A DNA stretch of 55,050 nucleotides from Oscillospiraceae bacterium (GTDB taxonomy: Bacteria; Bacillota; Clostridia; Oscillospirales; Oscillospiraceae), in the NCBI GenBank assembly GCA_016295225.1, contig JAEDLP010000002.1, positions 1 to 55,050 of the forward strand, given 5' to 3'. A model generated the notes under the pieces. It saw nothing but the letters and a program-made list of their open reading frames with translations. It made no database searches and had not been told where the DNA came from. Positions 47,705 to 54,681 of the stretch are shown piece by piece. Numbering within the stretch: the stretch's first letter is position 1; every line of letters begins with the position of its first letter. Made by a program: the position numbers and the translations under genes.

Positions 47705-47749
47705 ACTAATAGGGCCAAAACGGCCAAAACGTGTACGCGAACGTACACG
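47705..47749 (-). promoter_or_regulatory. Palindrome-type promoter of the phage cluster (copy 2)
   Basis: Minus strand: CGTGTACG-TTCG-CGTACACG, 18 bases, TATTAGT. The arms extend to 11 bp (AAACGTGTACG / CGTACACGTTT). Same arms, 4-base centre, 18-base gap and TATTAGT as at 14362-14406. TATTAGT lies only about 15 bp before the start codon, so a transcript from it would have a very short leader. Confidence 0.75.
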
Positions 47750-47752
47750 TTT

Positions 47753-48134
47753 CGGGAAAAAGTTTTTCGCTTTTCTCGTTCCGGTCCCCGGTTTTCCCCT
47801 CCGCTCCCCTTCTCTTCCCACCTTGTGCCTGGGGTGTTGGAATCCTCCCCTGCCGCTGCCTTCCCTCTCCCTCCGGGAGAGGTGCTGTTCCGCCTTTTCT
47901 CTCCCGGCTCAGCCTCTCAAACCCTTTCCCCTCGCGCGCGCGTGCTCAGGAAGATCTCAGTTTATTTCTCTGTTTATTCTCTCAGTTTATTTGGGTCCGA
48001 TTTTTGAGGCCCCCCAGTCTGATTTTTAGCACCCCCCTGTGTAAAAAAGGAAGCCCGCCCGAAAAACGCATGCCCCCTTCTCTCGGTCCCTTTTTCCGCC
48101 CTCTGTGGAACATTTTGTGGAAAATTCCGGGGAC
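47753..48134. other. Gene-poor region upstream of the phage cluster, with tandem 12-mers
   Basis: About 380 bp of pyrimidine-rich sequence without a credible gene. At 47955-47991 are three tandem 12-base units TCTCAGTTTATT, TCTCTGTTTATT, TCTCAGTTTATT, AT-rich within GC-rich surroundings. A (GC)n run CGCGCGCGCG lies at about 47934-47943. Confidence 0.6.
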
Positions 48135-48164
48135 AAAAAAAGGACCCGGCAAAACGCCGGGCCC
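48135..48164 (-). terminator. Terminator of the two-component operon
   Basis: Minus-strand stem GGCCCGGCG / TGCCGGGTCC-type with GTTTT loop followed by seven T residues, just after the kinase stop. Confidence 0.85.
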
Positions 48165-48176
48165 TCACGGGTGGTT

Positions 48177-49694
48177 TCACACCTCCGACAGGGTGAAGGT
48201 GAACTGGGTGAAGCCATCCTCACTGGTGACGGAGATATCTTCCTTGTAGGTATTCAGCAGGGTCTTGACGATGTACAGGCCCAGGCCCACCCCCTCCTTG
48301 TGGGCGGAGCGGGAGCCGTCGGCCTTGTGGAAGCGGTCGAAGATGTGGGCCAGCTGGTCGGGGGGGATAGTCTCCCCCTCGTTGCCCACGGAGATATAGG
48401 CCTTGCCCCCCTTGGTGGTGATGCCCAGGGCCAGCTTCCCCTTGGGGACGGCGAACTTGGCGGCGTTGTCCAGGAGGTTGTAGCACACCTGGGTCACCGC
48501 GTCCGGGTCGCCCCAGACCATAACGGGGCCGTCGGGCAGGTCCACCTGGACGTCCAGGTCCTTGTCGGTGATCTTGCCCTCCAGGCTCACCAGCACTTGA
48601 AGCAGGACCTCGGCCACGTCGAACTGCTCCTGGGCGGCCACCCGCTCGGAGGACTGGAGCCGGGAGAGCTCCAGCATCCGCCGGACCAGCCGGGACAGGC
48701 GGCGGGTCTCCGAGGAGATGACCTGGAGGGACTCCTTCTCCTTCTCCGGGGGGATGGTTCCGTCCAGGATGCCCTCGGCGAAGCCCGCGATGGTGGTCAT
48801 GGGGGTTTTCAGCTCGTGGGACACGTTGGCCACGAACTCGCTGCGCTTCTTCTCCGCCTGGGCCAGGGAGTCGGCCATGGCGTTGAAGGCGACGGCCAGC
48901 TCGCCGATCTCGTCGGTGCGGTGGGCGTACTCGGTGAACCGGGTGTCCACCTCGCCGTGGGCGAACTTGTGGGCGGCCCGGCTCATGCCCTTCAGGGGTT
49001 CGGTGATCCGCTGGACGGCCACCGAGCAGATCACCAGGGAGAGGAGCATCACGGCCACGGCGGTGATGAGGAAGAGCTGGAAGATGTCCTGCATGAAGTT
49101 CAGCAGGGAGGAGGCGTCGGCCGCCAGGAAGAGGATGCCGATGGCCTTGCCGCTGGTGATGTTTTCCCCGGTGATGGGGTCCACCGTGTAGGTCACGATG
49201 GGCACGCCGGTGACGAAGCTCTCGGTGGCCAGGAGGTTGTTGAAGGTGGTGGTGCCGCTGTAGGTCATGTCGGTCATCAGCTCGTTCACCGCCCAGGAGG
49301 GCACATAGGCCCCCAGCAGGGAGTTATCTTTGGGCAGGTTGGTGCCGGCGGCATAGAGGATCTGTCCCTGGGGGTCGCACAGGAGGATGGTGGAGTTGGA
49401 GATCATGGCCACCGAGGTGATGTAGGACTGGAACTGGCTGGAGGAGAGGGTCATGCCGTCGCTGAAGGCCGAGTTGGCATACCGGGAGATGGTAGCCACG
49501 TTGCGCTCCAGGGTTTCCCGGCTCTCCTCCTGGTGATAGCGGTAGGTGAGGGCCATGAATCCCGCCCCCAGCATGGACAGGCACAGGGCGATGAGGCCGA
49601 TCATAACTACCATCTGCCGGGTGTACATGCTGGTCTTTCTCTGGCCGGCGGGCGGGGGCGTGTTCTGCCTGGAGGGACCGGCTTTGTTGGTCAT
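48177..49694 (-). CDS. Sensor histidine kinase (HAMP type)
   Basis: Membrane kinase of 505 residues. Transmembrane segments at about 27-50 and 206-227 frame an extracytoplasmic sensor domain of 155 residues; HAMP domain about 228-282; phospho-acceptor His in SHELKTP at 292-298; ATPase domain with NLLDNAAKF and GVGLGLYIVKTL. The response regulator gene is directly upstream and co-transcribed. The stimulus is unknown. Confidence 0.93.
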   Translation of the reverse strand: MTNKAGPSRQNTPPPAGQRKTSMYTRQMVVMIGLIALCLSMLGAGFMALTYRYHQEESRETLERNVATISRYANSAFSDGMTLSSSQFQSYITSVAMISNSTILLCDPQGQILYAAGTNLPKDNSLLGAYVPSWAVNELMTDMTYSGTTTFNNLLATESFVTGVPIVTYTVDPITGENITSGKAIGILFLAADASSLLNFMQDIFQLFLITAVAVMLLSLVICSVAVQRITEPLKGMSRAAHKFAHGEVDTRFTEYAHRTDEIGELAVAFNAMADSLAQAEKKRSEFVANVSHELKTPMTTIAGFAEGILDGTIPPEKEKESLQVISSETRRLSRLVRRMLELSRLQSSERVAAQEQFDVAEVLLQVLVSLEGKITDKDLDVQVDLPDGPVMVWGDPDAVTQVCYNLLDNAAKFAVPKGKLALGITTKGGKAYISVGNEGETIPPDQLAHIFDRFHKADGSRSAHKEGVGLGLYIVKTLLNTYKEDISVTSEDGFTQFTFTLSEV

Positions 49695-49710
49695 GGGGCG
49701 CGGCCTCCTC

Positions 49711-50397
49711 TCAGGCTCCGTGGAGCTCGAACTTGTAGCCCACGCCCCAGACGGTCTTTAAGGACCACTGATCGCTGACCCCTTCCAGCTTTTCCCGCAG
49801 GCGCTTGATGTGGACGTCCACGGTGCGGGAGTCGCCGAAGTAGTCGAAGCCCCAGACCTCGTCCAGGAGCTGGTTCCGGGTAAAGACCCGGTTGGGGGAG
49901 GAGGCCAGGTGAAACAGGAGTTCCAGCTCCTTGGGGGGCGTGTCGATGCGCTTGCCCCGGACCTCCAGCTCGTAGGAGTCCAGGTTGATGACCAGGCCGT
50001 CGAAGGTGAGGCGGCGGGCCTTGACCTCCTCGTCCCCCAGGCGGCGGAGGACGGCGTGGACCCGGGCCAGCAGCTCCTTCATTTCGAAGGGCTTGACGAT
50101 GTAGTCGTCGGCCCCCATCTCCAGGCCGGCCACCTTGTCGATGGTCTCACCCTTGGCGGTAAGCATGATGATGGGGGTGGCGTCGGTCTCCCGGATCTTG
50201 GCGCAGACCGCCCAGCCGTCCATCACCGGGAGCATGATGTCCAGGAGCACCAGGTTGGGCTGGAAGAGGCGGTAGAGCTCCAGGGCCTTGCCGCCGTCGC
50301 CGGCCACCATGGTCTCATAGCCTTCTTTTTTTAAGTAGAGGTTCACCAGCTCGGCGATGTTGCTTTCGTCCTCTACGATCAGAACTTTTCTTGCCAT
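49711..50397 (-). CDS. OmpR/PhoB-family response regulator
   Basis: Protein of 228 residues: receiver domain 1-118 with Asp53 in LVLLDIMLPVMDG and Lys in YIVKPFEM; winged-helix DNA-binding domain about 130-226 with SRTVDVHIKRLREKL. It acts with the kinase that follows 16 bp later. The ribosome site is weak (GCAGGTG). It was read from ATG 50397; longer readings are not supported. Confidence 0.93.
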   Translation of the reverse strand: MARKVLIVEDESNIAELVNLYLKKEGYETMVAGDGGKALELYRLFQPNLVLLDIMLPVMDGWAVCAKIRETDATPIIMLTAKGETIDKVAGLEMGADDYIVKPFEMKELLARVHAVLRRLGDEEVKARRLTFDGLVINLDSYELEVRGKRIDTPPKELELLFHLASSPNRVFTRNQLLDEVWGFDYFGDSRTVDVHIKRLREKLEGVSDQWSLKTVWGVGYKFELHGA

Positions 50398-50516
50398 CAG
50401 AGCACCTGCTTTCTGTTGGAAAATTGGAGGTATGGTTAGGATAGCAGATAAATTTGAACAAATCTGCTGTTTTTCCAAGTTTATTATGGCATGGAAGAAT
50501 TTTTTCGTCAAGGGAC

Positions 50517-50546
50517 GGATAAGGGACCGGGGAGCGGGACATAGTA
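50517..50546 (+). promoter_or_regulatory. SigG-like promoter of a small spore-type gene
   Basis: GGATA, 18 bases, CATAGTA. The SigG consensus is GHATR, 17-18 bases, CATNHTA; each half has one deviation. About 44 bp upstream of the start codon. Confidence 0.45.
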
Positions 50547-50589
50547 GGGATGACCCCTTCGGTCTCAGTTCAAAAAGGAGATAGGAACT

Positions 50590-50736
50590 ATGAATCAGAA
50601 CATGAATCAGAATCAGAAGAAGGAATATAAGTCCGGCAAGTCTGGCTCCCAGGGCCAGAAGAACAAGTCCGGCAGCCAGAACGGCTCCTCCTCCAGCTCC
50701 AAGAGCAGCGTCTACGACGCCAACCTGGGCGGCTGA
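50590..50736 (+). CDS. Small Gln/Ser/Lys/Gly-rich protein, possibly spore-associated
   Basis: Protein of 48 residues with AAAGGAG ten bases before its ATG. Composition is strongly biased: MNQNMNQNQKKEYKSGKSGS at the start and a run of Ser residues near the end (VYDANLGG at the C-terminus). No family is recognised. Low-complexity basic small proteins with forespore promoters are common among minor spore proteins, and a SigG-like promoter lies upstream; the role is inferred. A GGGCGGC / GCCGCCC stem follows at about 50748-50765. Confidence 0.65.
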   Translation: MNQNMNQNQKKEYKSGKSGSQGQKNKSGSQNGSSSSSKSSVYDANLGG

Positions 50737-50794
50737 CCCGTCCCCCCGGGCGGCCCCGGCCGCCCTTACATACTCGTCTTTCCTCACTTCCCCC

Positions 50795-50836
50795 TTGACA
50801 AATCCCCTCTCATCATATACTCTATTTTATAGAGTA
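50795..50836 (+). promoter_or_regulatory. Promoter with perfect operator palindrome, membrane protein/wHTH operon
   Basis: TTGACA, 15 bases, TATACT, overlapped at its right end by TACTCTAT-TTT-ATAGAGTA (50818-50836), a perfect 8-bp-arm dyad. Position over the start point suggests repression, likely by the winged-helix protein encoded second in the operon. Confidence 0.75.
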
Positions 50837-50857
50837 TTCTTGAAAGGAGATGAAGTC

Positions 50858-51601
50858 ATGTCCCTCAGACCCACCAACCTGAACAGCGCCATGGACGACC
50901 TCAGTGTCATCCGGTCTATCCTGGAGCGCACCGCCCCTTCCTTCCGGCCCCTGGCCCCCTCCTTCCTCCGGGCGGGGGCGGTCTGGCTGGTCCTGTCCCT
51001 TCTGCTCTTCTCCACCGGTGGGATTGATCTTCTGTCCTACCTGTTTCCCGGTCTCTATTCCTTCCAGCCCTTCGGGGCTGCCCGGCCCTTTCTGACAAAC
51101 TTCTTCCGGGGCTGTCTGCTCCTCCTCTGGCTGGTCCTGTCCCTGGTCTGGCAGCGGGAAAAAACCACCAAGGCCCTGCCCAGGCTCCCCCGCATGGTTC
51201 TGTCCATCTGGCAGGCCTTTCTGCTGCTGACCCTGGTGTTCAGCGCCCTGACGGAACTGTCCATGTCCATGCACAGTGGCGTTTTCTACACCGGCGAGGC
51301 CAGTCTCTTTGACTTTGCCGTCCTGGCCTGCTGGGTCTACCAGTGGGCGGCTCCCCTCCTGTTCCCCCTGCTCCCCCTGCTGGTCACAAGCGTCATCCTG
51401 GAGGATGCCCCCCTGCGCTGGCTGGGGCTGGCCATCCTGGCCCTCCTCCTGGGGTATCTGGCCCTGTGTCTCTTTACCCCCGACAGCGGTACCGTCATGG
51501 TGGCCTTTTCGGTGATCCTGTCCCTGAGCCGGAATTTCCTGCCCCCTATCGCCCTGCTGCTCACCGCCCACCGTCTGAAAAAACTCCCGGAAGGAGCGTG
51601 A
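50858..51601 (+). CDS. Multi-pass membrane protein of unknown function
   Basis: Protein of 247 residues. A short N-terminal cytosolic part (SAMDDLSVIRSILERTAPSF) is followed by about six hydrophobic segments. GAAAGGAG precedes ATG 50858; the longer frame from 50795 includes the promoter. It is co-transcribed with the winged-helix regulator four bases downstream, a common arrangement in Firmicutes in which the regulator controls its own membrane-protein partner. Function unknown. Confidence 0.8.
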   Translation: MSLRPTNLNSAMDDLSVIRSILERTAPSFRPLAPSFLRAGAVWLVLSLLLFSTGGIDLLSYLFPGLYSFQPFGAARPFLTNFFRGCLLLLWLVLSLVWQREKTTKALPRLPRMVLSIWQAFLLLTLVFSALTELSMSMHSGVFYTGEASLFDFAVLACWVYQWAAPLLFPLLPLLVTSVILEDAPLRWLGLAILALLLGYLALCLFTPDSGTVMVAFSVILSLSRNFLPPIALLLTAHRLKKLPEGA

Positions 51602-51605
51602 CCCC

Positions 51606-51947
51606 ATGGAACTCTCCCAAATCCCCTCCGCCTTTCAGTCCCGCCTGCGGCTGGCGGTGATCGCCGCCCTGCTGGCCGGCCCCCAGAACTTCCGCGCTCT
51701 CCAGGACTTGACCGGGGCCACCCCCGGCAACCTGGGCAAGCAGCTGGAGCTGCTGGAGGCCGAGGGCTATCTCCAGAGCAAGAAAGAATTTGTGGGCAAG
51801 CGGCCCAACACTACCTACACCCTCCTCCCCTTTGGCCGGGAGCAGTTCACCCAGTACGTAGCCCTGCTGGAGTCCCTTCTCCAGCAGGCCGCTCCGGCCC
51901 CGGAACCGGAACCCACAGCCCCCGACCTGGCCCCCTCCTTCGCCTGA
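51606..51947 (+). CDS. Winged-helix transcriptional regulator (HTH_34/ArsR-MarR-like)
   Basis: Protein of 113 residues. The winged helix is plain: LRLAVIAALLAGPQNFRALQ, recognition region GATPGNLGKQLELLEAEGYL, and a wing ending in TTYTLLPFGREQF. A Pro/Glu/Ala tail ends the protein. Small regulators of this type repress their own operon and respond to unknown signals; the dyad at 50818-50836 is its probable operator. Confidence 0.85.
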   Translation: MELSQIPSAFQSRLRLAVIAALLAGPQNFRALQDLTGATPGNLGKQLELLEAEGYLQSKKEFVGKRPNTTYTLLPFGREQFTQYVALLESLLQQAAPAPEPEPTAPDLAPSFA

Positions 51948-51959
51948 CGCCCCTCCCCC

Positions 51960-51989
51960 GTCATACCCCGTCCCACCCCCGCATAGACT
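51960..51989 (+). promoter_or_regulatory. SigE-type promoter of yabP
   Basis: GTCATACC, 14 bases, CATAGACT: six of eight matches to GTCATATT and seven of eight to CATACA-N-T with ideal spacing. Agrees with the known mother-cell expression of yabP in Bacillus. Confidence 0.7.
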
Positions 51990-52024
51990 GGTGGTAACCA
52001 CACCATGGGAAAGGACGGGATCAC

Positions 52025-52309
52025 ATGCCCTTCGACGAAAAATCCGGTGCCTCGGCCCACCAGATCACCCTGGATCACCGCAGCCGCCTCACCGTCTCGG
52101 GGGTGGACGGCGTGGAGAGTTTTGACGAGTCCACCATCATTATGACCACCCAGTGCGGCAGCCTCATCGTCCGTGGGAGCGACCTGCACATTGAGAAGCT
52201 CAGCCTGGACGGCGGCGACCTGCTGGTGGAGGGCTCGGTGGACTCCCTCACCTATGAGGAGGAGGACGACCGCCAGGGTTCCTTCCTGGGCCGTCTCTTC
52301 CGGGGATGA
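52025..52309 (+). CDS. yabP: Sporulation protein YabP
   Basis: Protein of 94 residues in the YabP/YqfC family (HQITLDHRSRLTVSGVDGVE near the start; GSLIVRGSDLHIEKLSLDGG in the middle). Needed for normal spore cortex formation in Bacillus; acts in the mother cell, mechanism unknown. It is followed by yabQ, whose start overlaps its end by four bases, the conserved order yabP-yabQ-divIC-yabR. Confidence 0.92.
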   Translation: MPFDEKSGASAHQITLDHRSRLTVSGVDGVESFDESTIIMTTQCGSLIVRGSDLHIEKLSLDGGDLLVEGSVDSLTYEEEDDRQGSFLGRLFRG

Positions 52310-53019
52310 ACATCAATCCGCTGGCCCAGGCCCAGGTGTTCCTGGCCTGCCTGGGGGTGGGCCTGGGGCTTGGGGTGAGCTATGACCTGCTCCGTCTGGT
52401 CCGCCGGGCCGTCTCCCGCCGGGTCCTCCGGGAGCTGCTGGATCTGGCCTTCTGGCTGGGGGCCTGCCTGACCCTTTTTCTGTCCTCCATGCTCCTGGGG
52501 GACGGCCGGGTGCGGCTGTACATCGCCGTCTCCCTCTTCCTGGGGGCGGCCTGGTACTTCCTGCTGCTCAGTCCCTGGGTCCGCCGCGGGCTGGACGCCC
52601 TTCTCCGTCTGGTCCGCCGTTTGTTCCGGCTGGTGACCGCCCCTTTTCGGAAGCTGTTTCTCGTCCTCACGGCTCCGTTGATAAAAGAGTTCCGTTTTGT
52701 CAAAAAAACTGTGAAAAAACGCTTTTCTTTTTCGGCATTGTGGAGTAAAATATATCATCTCATGTACAAAACCCCTGGCAAAGAAGCTTGCCCCAGGGGA
52801 CAAGAAACGGAGGCGTACCACAGTGTTCCAGTTGAAAAAGGTTGGTCTTCTTGGGAGGATCGTCCTTCTTCTGGCGTTGATTTTCATGGTCTTCCAGCTG
52901 ATCAGCGTCCGTCAGCATATCGCCGACGCCCGGGCTACGGTCGAACGCCTGACCCAACAGGTCAACGATCAGATCCAGAGCAACACCGAGCTGTCCAACG
53001 CCATCGAAAACCGCGATAA
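52306..53019 (+). CDS. yabQ: Spore cortex biosynthesis protein YabQ
   Basis: Membrane protein; open frame of 237 residues. The N-terminal half matches YabQ (QVFLACLGVGLGLGVSYDLL, several transmembrane segments to about residue 90), followed by a basic helical region to about 155. The frame then continues 197 bp into divIC in another phase, giving a Pro/Arg-rich tail (RPSAYRRRPGYGRTPDPTGQ) that looks like out-of-frame translation. The usual stop has probably been lost, or the tail is a harmless extension. Required for cortex assembly in Bacillus. Confidence 0.88.
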   Translation: MNINPLAQAQVFLACLGVGLGLGVSYDLLRLVRRAVSRRVLRELLDLAFWLGACLTLFLSSMLLGDGRVRLYIAVSLFLGAAWYFLLLSPWVRRGLDALLRLVRRLFRLVTAPFRKLFLVLTAPLIKEFRFVKKTVKKRFSFSALWSKIYHLMYKTPGKEACPRGQETEAYHSVPVEKGWSSWEDRPSSGVDFHGLPADQRPSAYRRRPGYGRTPDPTGQRSDPEQHRAVQRHRKPR

Positions 53020-53101
53020 CCCCGATTTTGTGGAGGATATCGCCCGGGAGCGGCTCGGCTTAGTCTCCCCCAACGACCGGGTCTTTTATATCACAGATTA
53101 A
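52823..53101 (+). CDS. divIC: Septum formation initiator, DivIC/FtsB family
   Basis: Protein of 92 residues. Short cytosolic N-terminus, one transmembrane segment (LLGRIVLLLALIFMVFQLIS), coiled coil (ARATVERLTQQVNDQIQSNT), and a C-terminal FtsB-type motif (FVEDIARERLGLVSPNDRVF). It acts in the divisome with FtsL. The GTG start is nine bases after GGAGG. Its 5' half overlaps the extended end of yabQ in a different phase. Confidence 0.92.
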   Translation: MFQLKKVGLLGRIVLLLALIFMVFQLISVRQHIADARATVERLTQQVNDQIQSNTELSNAIENRDNPDFVEDIARERLGLVSPNDRVFYITD

Positions 53102-53149
53102 GAGGGCACCCTCTTTTTTGAAATACAACGAGGAGGATTTTCAGTACAT

Positions 53150-53683
53150 ATGGAAATCAGTGTAGGCGCAATCCTGGAAGGAAACATCAAGAGCATCACC
53201 AAATTCGGCGCATTCGTGTCCCTGCCCGGCGGCCGGTCCGGTCTCTGTCACATCTCTGAGATCGCCCATTCTTACGTGGCCGACGTGAAGGACTTTCTGA
53301 CAGAAGGCCAGGAGGTCAAGGTCAAGGTGGTGGGGATCGACGAGGCAGGCCGCATCAACCTGTCTATCAAGAAGGCCGCTCCCCCTCCTCCCCGTCCCCA
53401 GAACGCGCCCCGCGGCGAGCGTCAGGGCGGCCGGTCTGATTTCCGGGGCGGCAGCCGGGGCTTCCACAACAGCGGCGAACGGCCCCCCCGTTCCAATCAC
53501 TATAACAATAGTAACAACAACGGCGGCCATCCCCGGGACTCCCGTCCCACCGCCGCCCAGCAGACCGCAGGCCCCGCTGATTTCGAGGCCCGTCTGAAGC
53601 AGTTCATGCAGCAGTCCGACAGCAAGCTCTCCGACCTGCGCATGACCGAGAAGCGCAGCTCCCGCCGCAGCGGCCACCGCTGA
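53150..53683 (+). CDS. S1 RNA-binding domain protein, YabR-like
   Basis: Protein of 177 residues. S1 domain at 1-75 (VGAILEGNIKSITKFGAFVS; GLCHISEIAHSYVADVKDFL), then a long basic Gly/Arg/Asn/Pro-rich disordered part. A short C-terminal helix reads ADFEARLKQFMQQSDSKLSD. YabR-type proteins bind RNA or ribosomes. Position after divIC is conserved in Firmicutes. Confidence 0.88.
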   Translation: MEISVGAILEGNIKSITKFGAFVSLPGGRSGLCHISEIAHSYVADVKDFLTEGQEVKVKVVGIDEAGRINLSIKKAAPPPPRPQNAPRGERQGGRSDFRGGSRGFHNSGERPPRSNHYNNSNNNGGHPRDSRPTAAQQTAGPADFEARLKQFMQQSDSKLSDLRMTEKRSSRRSGHR

Positions 53684-53694
53684 TTTGACGCCAG

Positions 53695-53728
53695 CACCCC
53701 GACCTCCGTCGGGGTGTTTTCTTTTTCT
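53695..53728 (+). terminator. Terminator of the yabP-yabR operon
   Basis: Perfect 9-bp stem CACCCCGAC / GTCGGGGTG, loop CTCC, followed by a long T-rich tract. Confidence 0.92.
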
Positions 53729-53756
53729 GCCAAACCCTTCCCACCCACCCCCGAAT

Positions 53757-53840
53757 AAAAAAATTGCGCCTCTGTTACCCAGAAGCGCAAAGCAGGAGAA
53801 TGGAATGAACGATGTCATCTGACGGACAACACCTGCCGCC
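53757..53840 (-). ncRNA. Candidate small RNA between yabR and hpf
   Basis: A minus-strand transcription unit with its own promoter (53847-53875) and its own terminator: stem TTGCGCTTCTG / CAGAGGCGCAA with one mismatch at 53764-53790, then seven T residues (53757-53763). The predicted transcript is about 84 nt. No good reading frame with a ribosome site fits inside. I could not match it to SRP, 6S or tmRNA. It runs away from hpf. Confidence 0.5.
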
Positions 53841-53846
53841 ACGAAT

Positions 53847-53875
53847 ATAGTATCCCAAATTTTCCCATTCGTCAA
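53847..53875 (-). promoter_or_regulatory. Promoter of the candidate small RNA
   Basis: Minus strand TTGACG, 17 bases, TACTAT: a strong SigA-type promoter with no gene downstream on that strand except the candidate sRNA. Confidence 0.7.
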
Positions 53876-53956
53876 GAGGTGGCTTTTGTCGAAACCTGCC
53901 GGCGTTCTTAAGGCCCCTCTTCGGAAAATCCGTTTTATCTTTTTACCAAAAACAAC

Positions 53957-53985
53957 GTGACTTTTATAGGGATATATGGTATACT
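53957..53985 (+). promoter_or_regulatory. Promoter of hpf
   Basis: GTGACT, 17 bases, TATACT, with a leader of about 60 nt to the hpf start. Confidence 0.65.
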
Positions 53986-54052
53986 GTACTTGTAAGGAAG
54001 AAGGAGAATCCCTTTTCTCCCCCCTTACACCCCACGAAAGGAGCTGACATAT

Positions 54053-54595
54053 ATGAAATTCACCTTTACCGACAAGAAAGTGAACATCCCCAACCGTGTG
54101 CATGCTTACGCTGAGAAGAAGATCGGCAAGCTGGACCGTTACTTTAAAACCGAACCTGATGTCTCCGTCATCTTCAGTGTGGAGAAGGGCCGGAACATCC
54201 TGGAGGTCACCATCCGTTCCGGTTCCACCGTCATCCGCGTGGCAGAGAGCACCTCTGATATGTTTGTCTCCATTGATGCCGCCGTTGCCTCCATCGAGCG
54301 CCAGCTGCGCAAGAACAAGTCCCGTCTGGAGAAGCGTCTGCGCAAGGAAGCTTTCGAGTCCGCTCCCGCCGAGGAGTACTTTGTTCCCGATGAGGACGAA
54401 GAGGAAGACACCATCCAGGTGGTCCGCACCAAGCGCTTCTTCTTCAACCCCATGACCGTGGAGGAGGCCATCCTGCAGATGAACCTGGTGAACCACTCCT
54501 TCTTCGCCTTCCGCAACGAGGACGAGGGCGGCGCCTACTCCGTGGTTTACAAGCGCAACGACGGCGGCTACGGCATCATCGTCGACCAGGCTTGA
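54053..54595 (+). CDS. hpf: Ribosome hibernation promoting factor (long form)
   Basis: Protein of 180 residues. N-terminal HPF/YfiA domain (about 1-95; MKFTFTDKKVNIPNRVHAYA at the start) that sits in the 30S decoding region, an acidic linker (DEDEEEDTIQVVRT), and the C-terminal dimerisation domain (KRFFFNPMTVEEAILQMNLV). The long form dimerises 70S ribosomes into 100S particles in slow growth. Single gene ending at two small terminators. Confidence 0.96.
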   Translation: MKFTFTDKKVNIPNRVHAYAEKKIGKLDRYFKTEPDVSVIFSVEKGRNILEVTIRSGSTVIRVAESTSDMFVSIDAAVASIERQLRKNKSRLEKRLRKEAFESAPAEEYFVPDEDEEEDTIQVVRTKRFFFNPMTVEEAILQMNLVNHSFFAFRNEDEGGAYSVVYKRNDGGYGIIVDQA

Positions 54596-54606
54596 TTGCT
54601 CATACC

Positions 54607-54665
54607 CGGCCCACGGGCCGTTTTCATAAGCGTTCTCACTCCCCCGGCTCTCCGGGGGAGTTTTC
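54607..54665 (+). terminator. Two successive terminators after hpf
   Basis: CGGCCC / GGGCCG followed by TTTT (54607-54624), then ACTCCCCCGG / CCGGGGGAGT followed by TTTTC (54638-54665). Confidence 0.8.
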
Positions 54666-54681
54666 TTTGGCACAGCACAAG

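Larger units (their letters stand above)
34184..47752 (-). mobile_element. PBSX-like phage-particle gene cluster (contractile tail), probably domesticated or defective
   Basis: One leftward series from small terminase (47689) to the baseplate XkdU-like gene (34184), in the same order as the PBSX late genes: terminase pair, portal, protease, decoration, capsid, three connectors, sheath, tube, tail chaperone, LysM protein, hub, spike, gp25-like, J-like, I-like. The window contains no tape-measure gene where xkdO should be, no tail fibre after the I-like gene, no holin or endolysin, and no integrase, repressor or replication gene. Five of the eight host palindromic repeats lie inside it. The flanks are nrdD and a two-component system; I found no att-type direct repeats. 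It may be a defective prophage or a GTA-like particle. Confidence 0.85.

Noticed and set aside
47727..47752. Palindrome as a rho-independent terminator
   Set aside because: It lies just upstream of a gene start, has only a short T-run on the plus strand with no plus-strand gene ending there, and shares its geometry with the 14 kb promoter.
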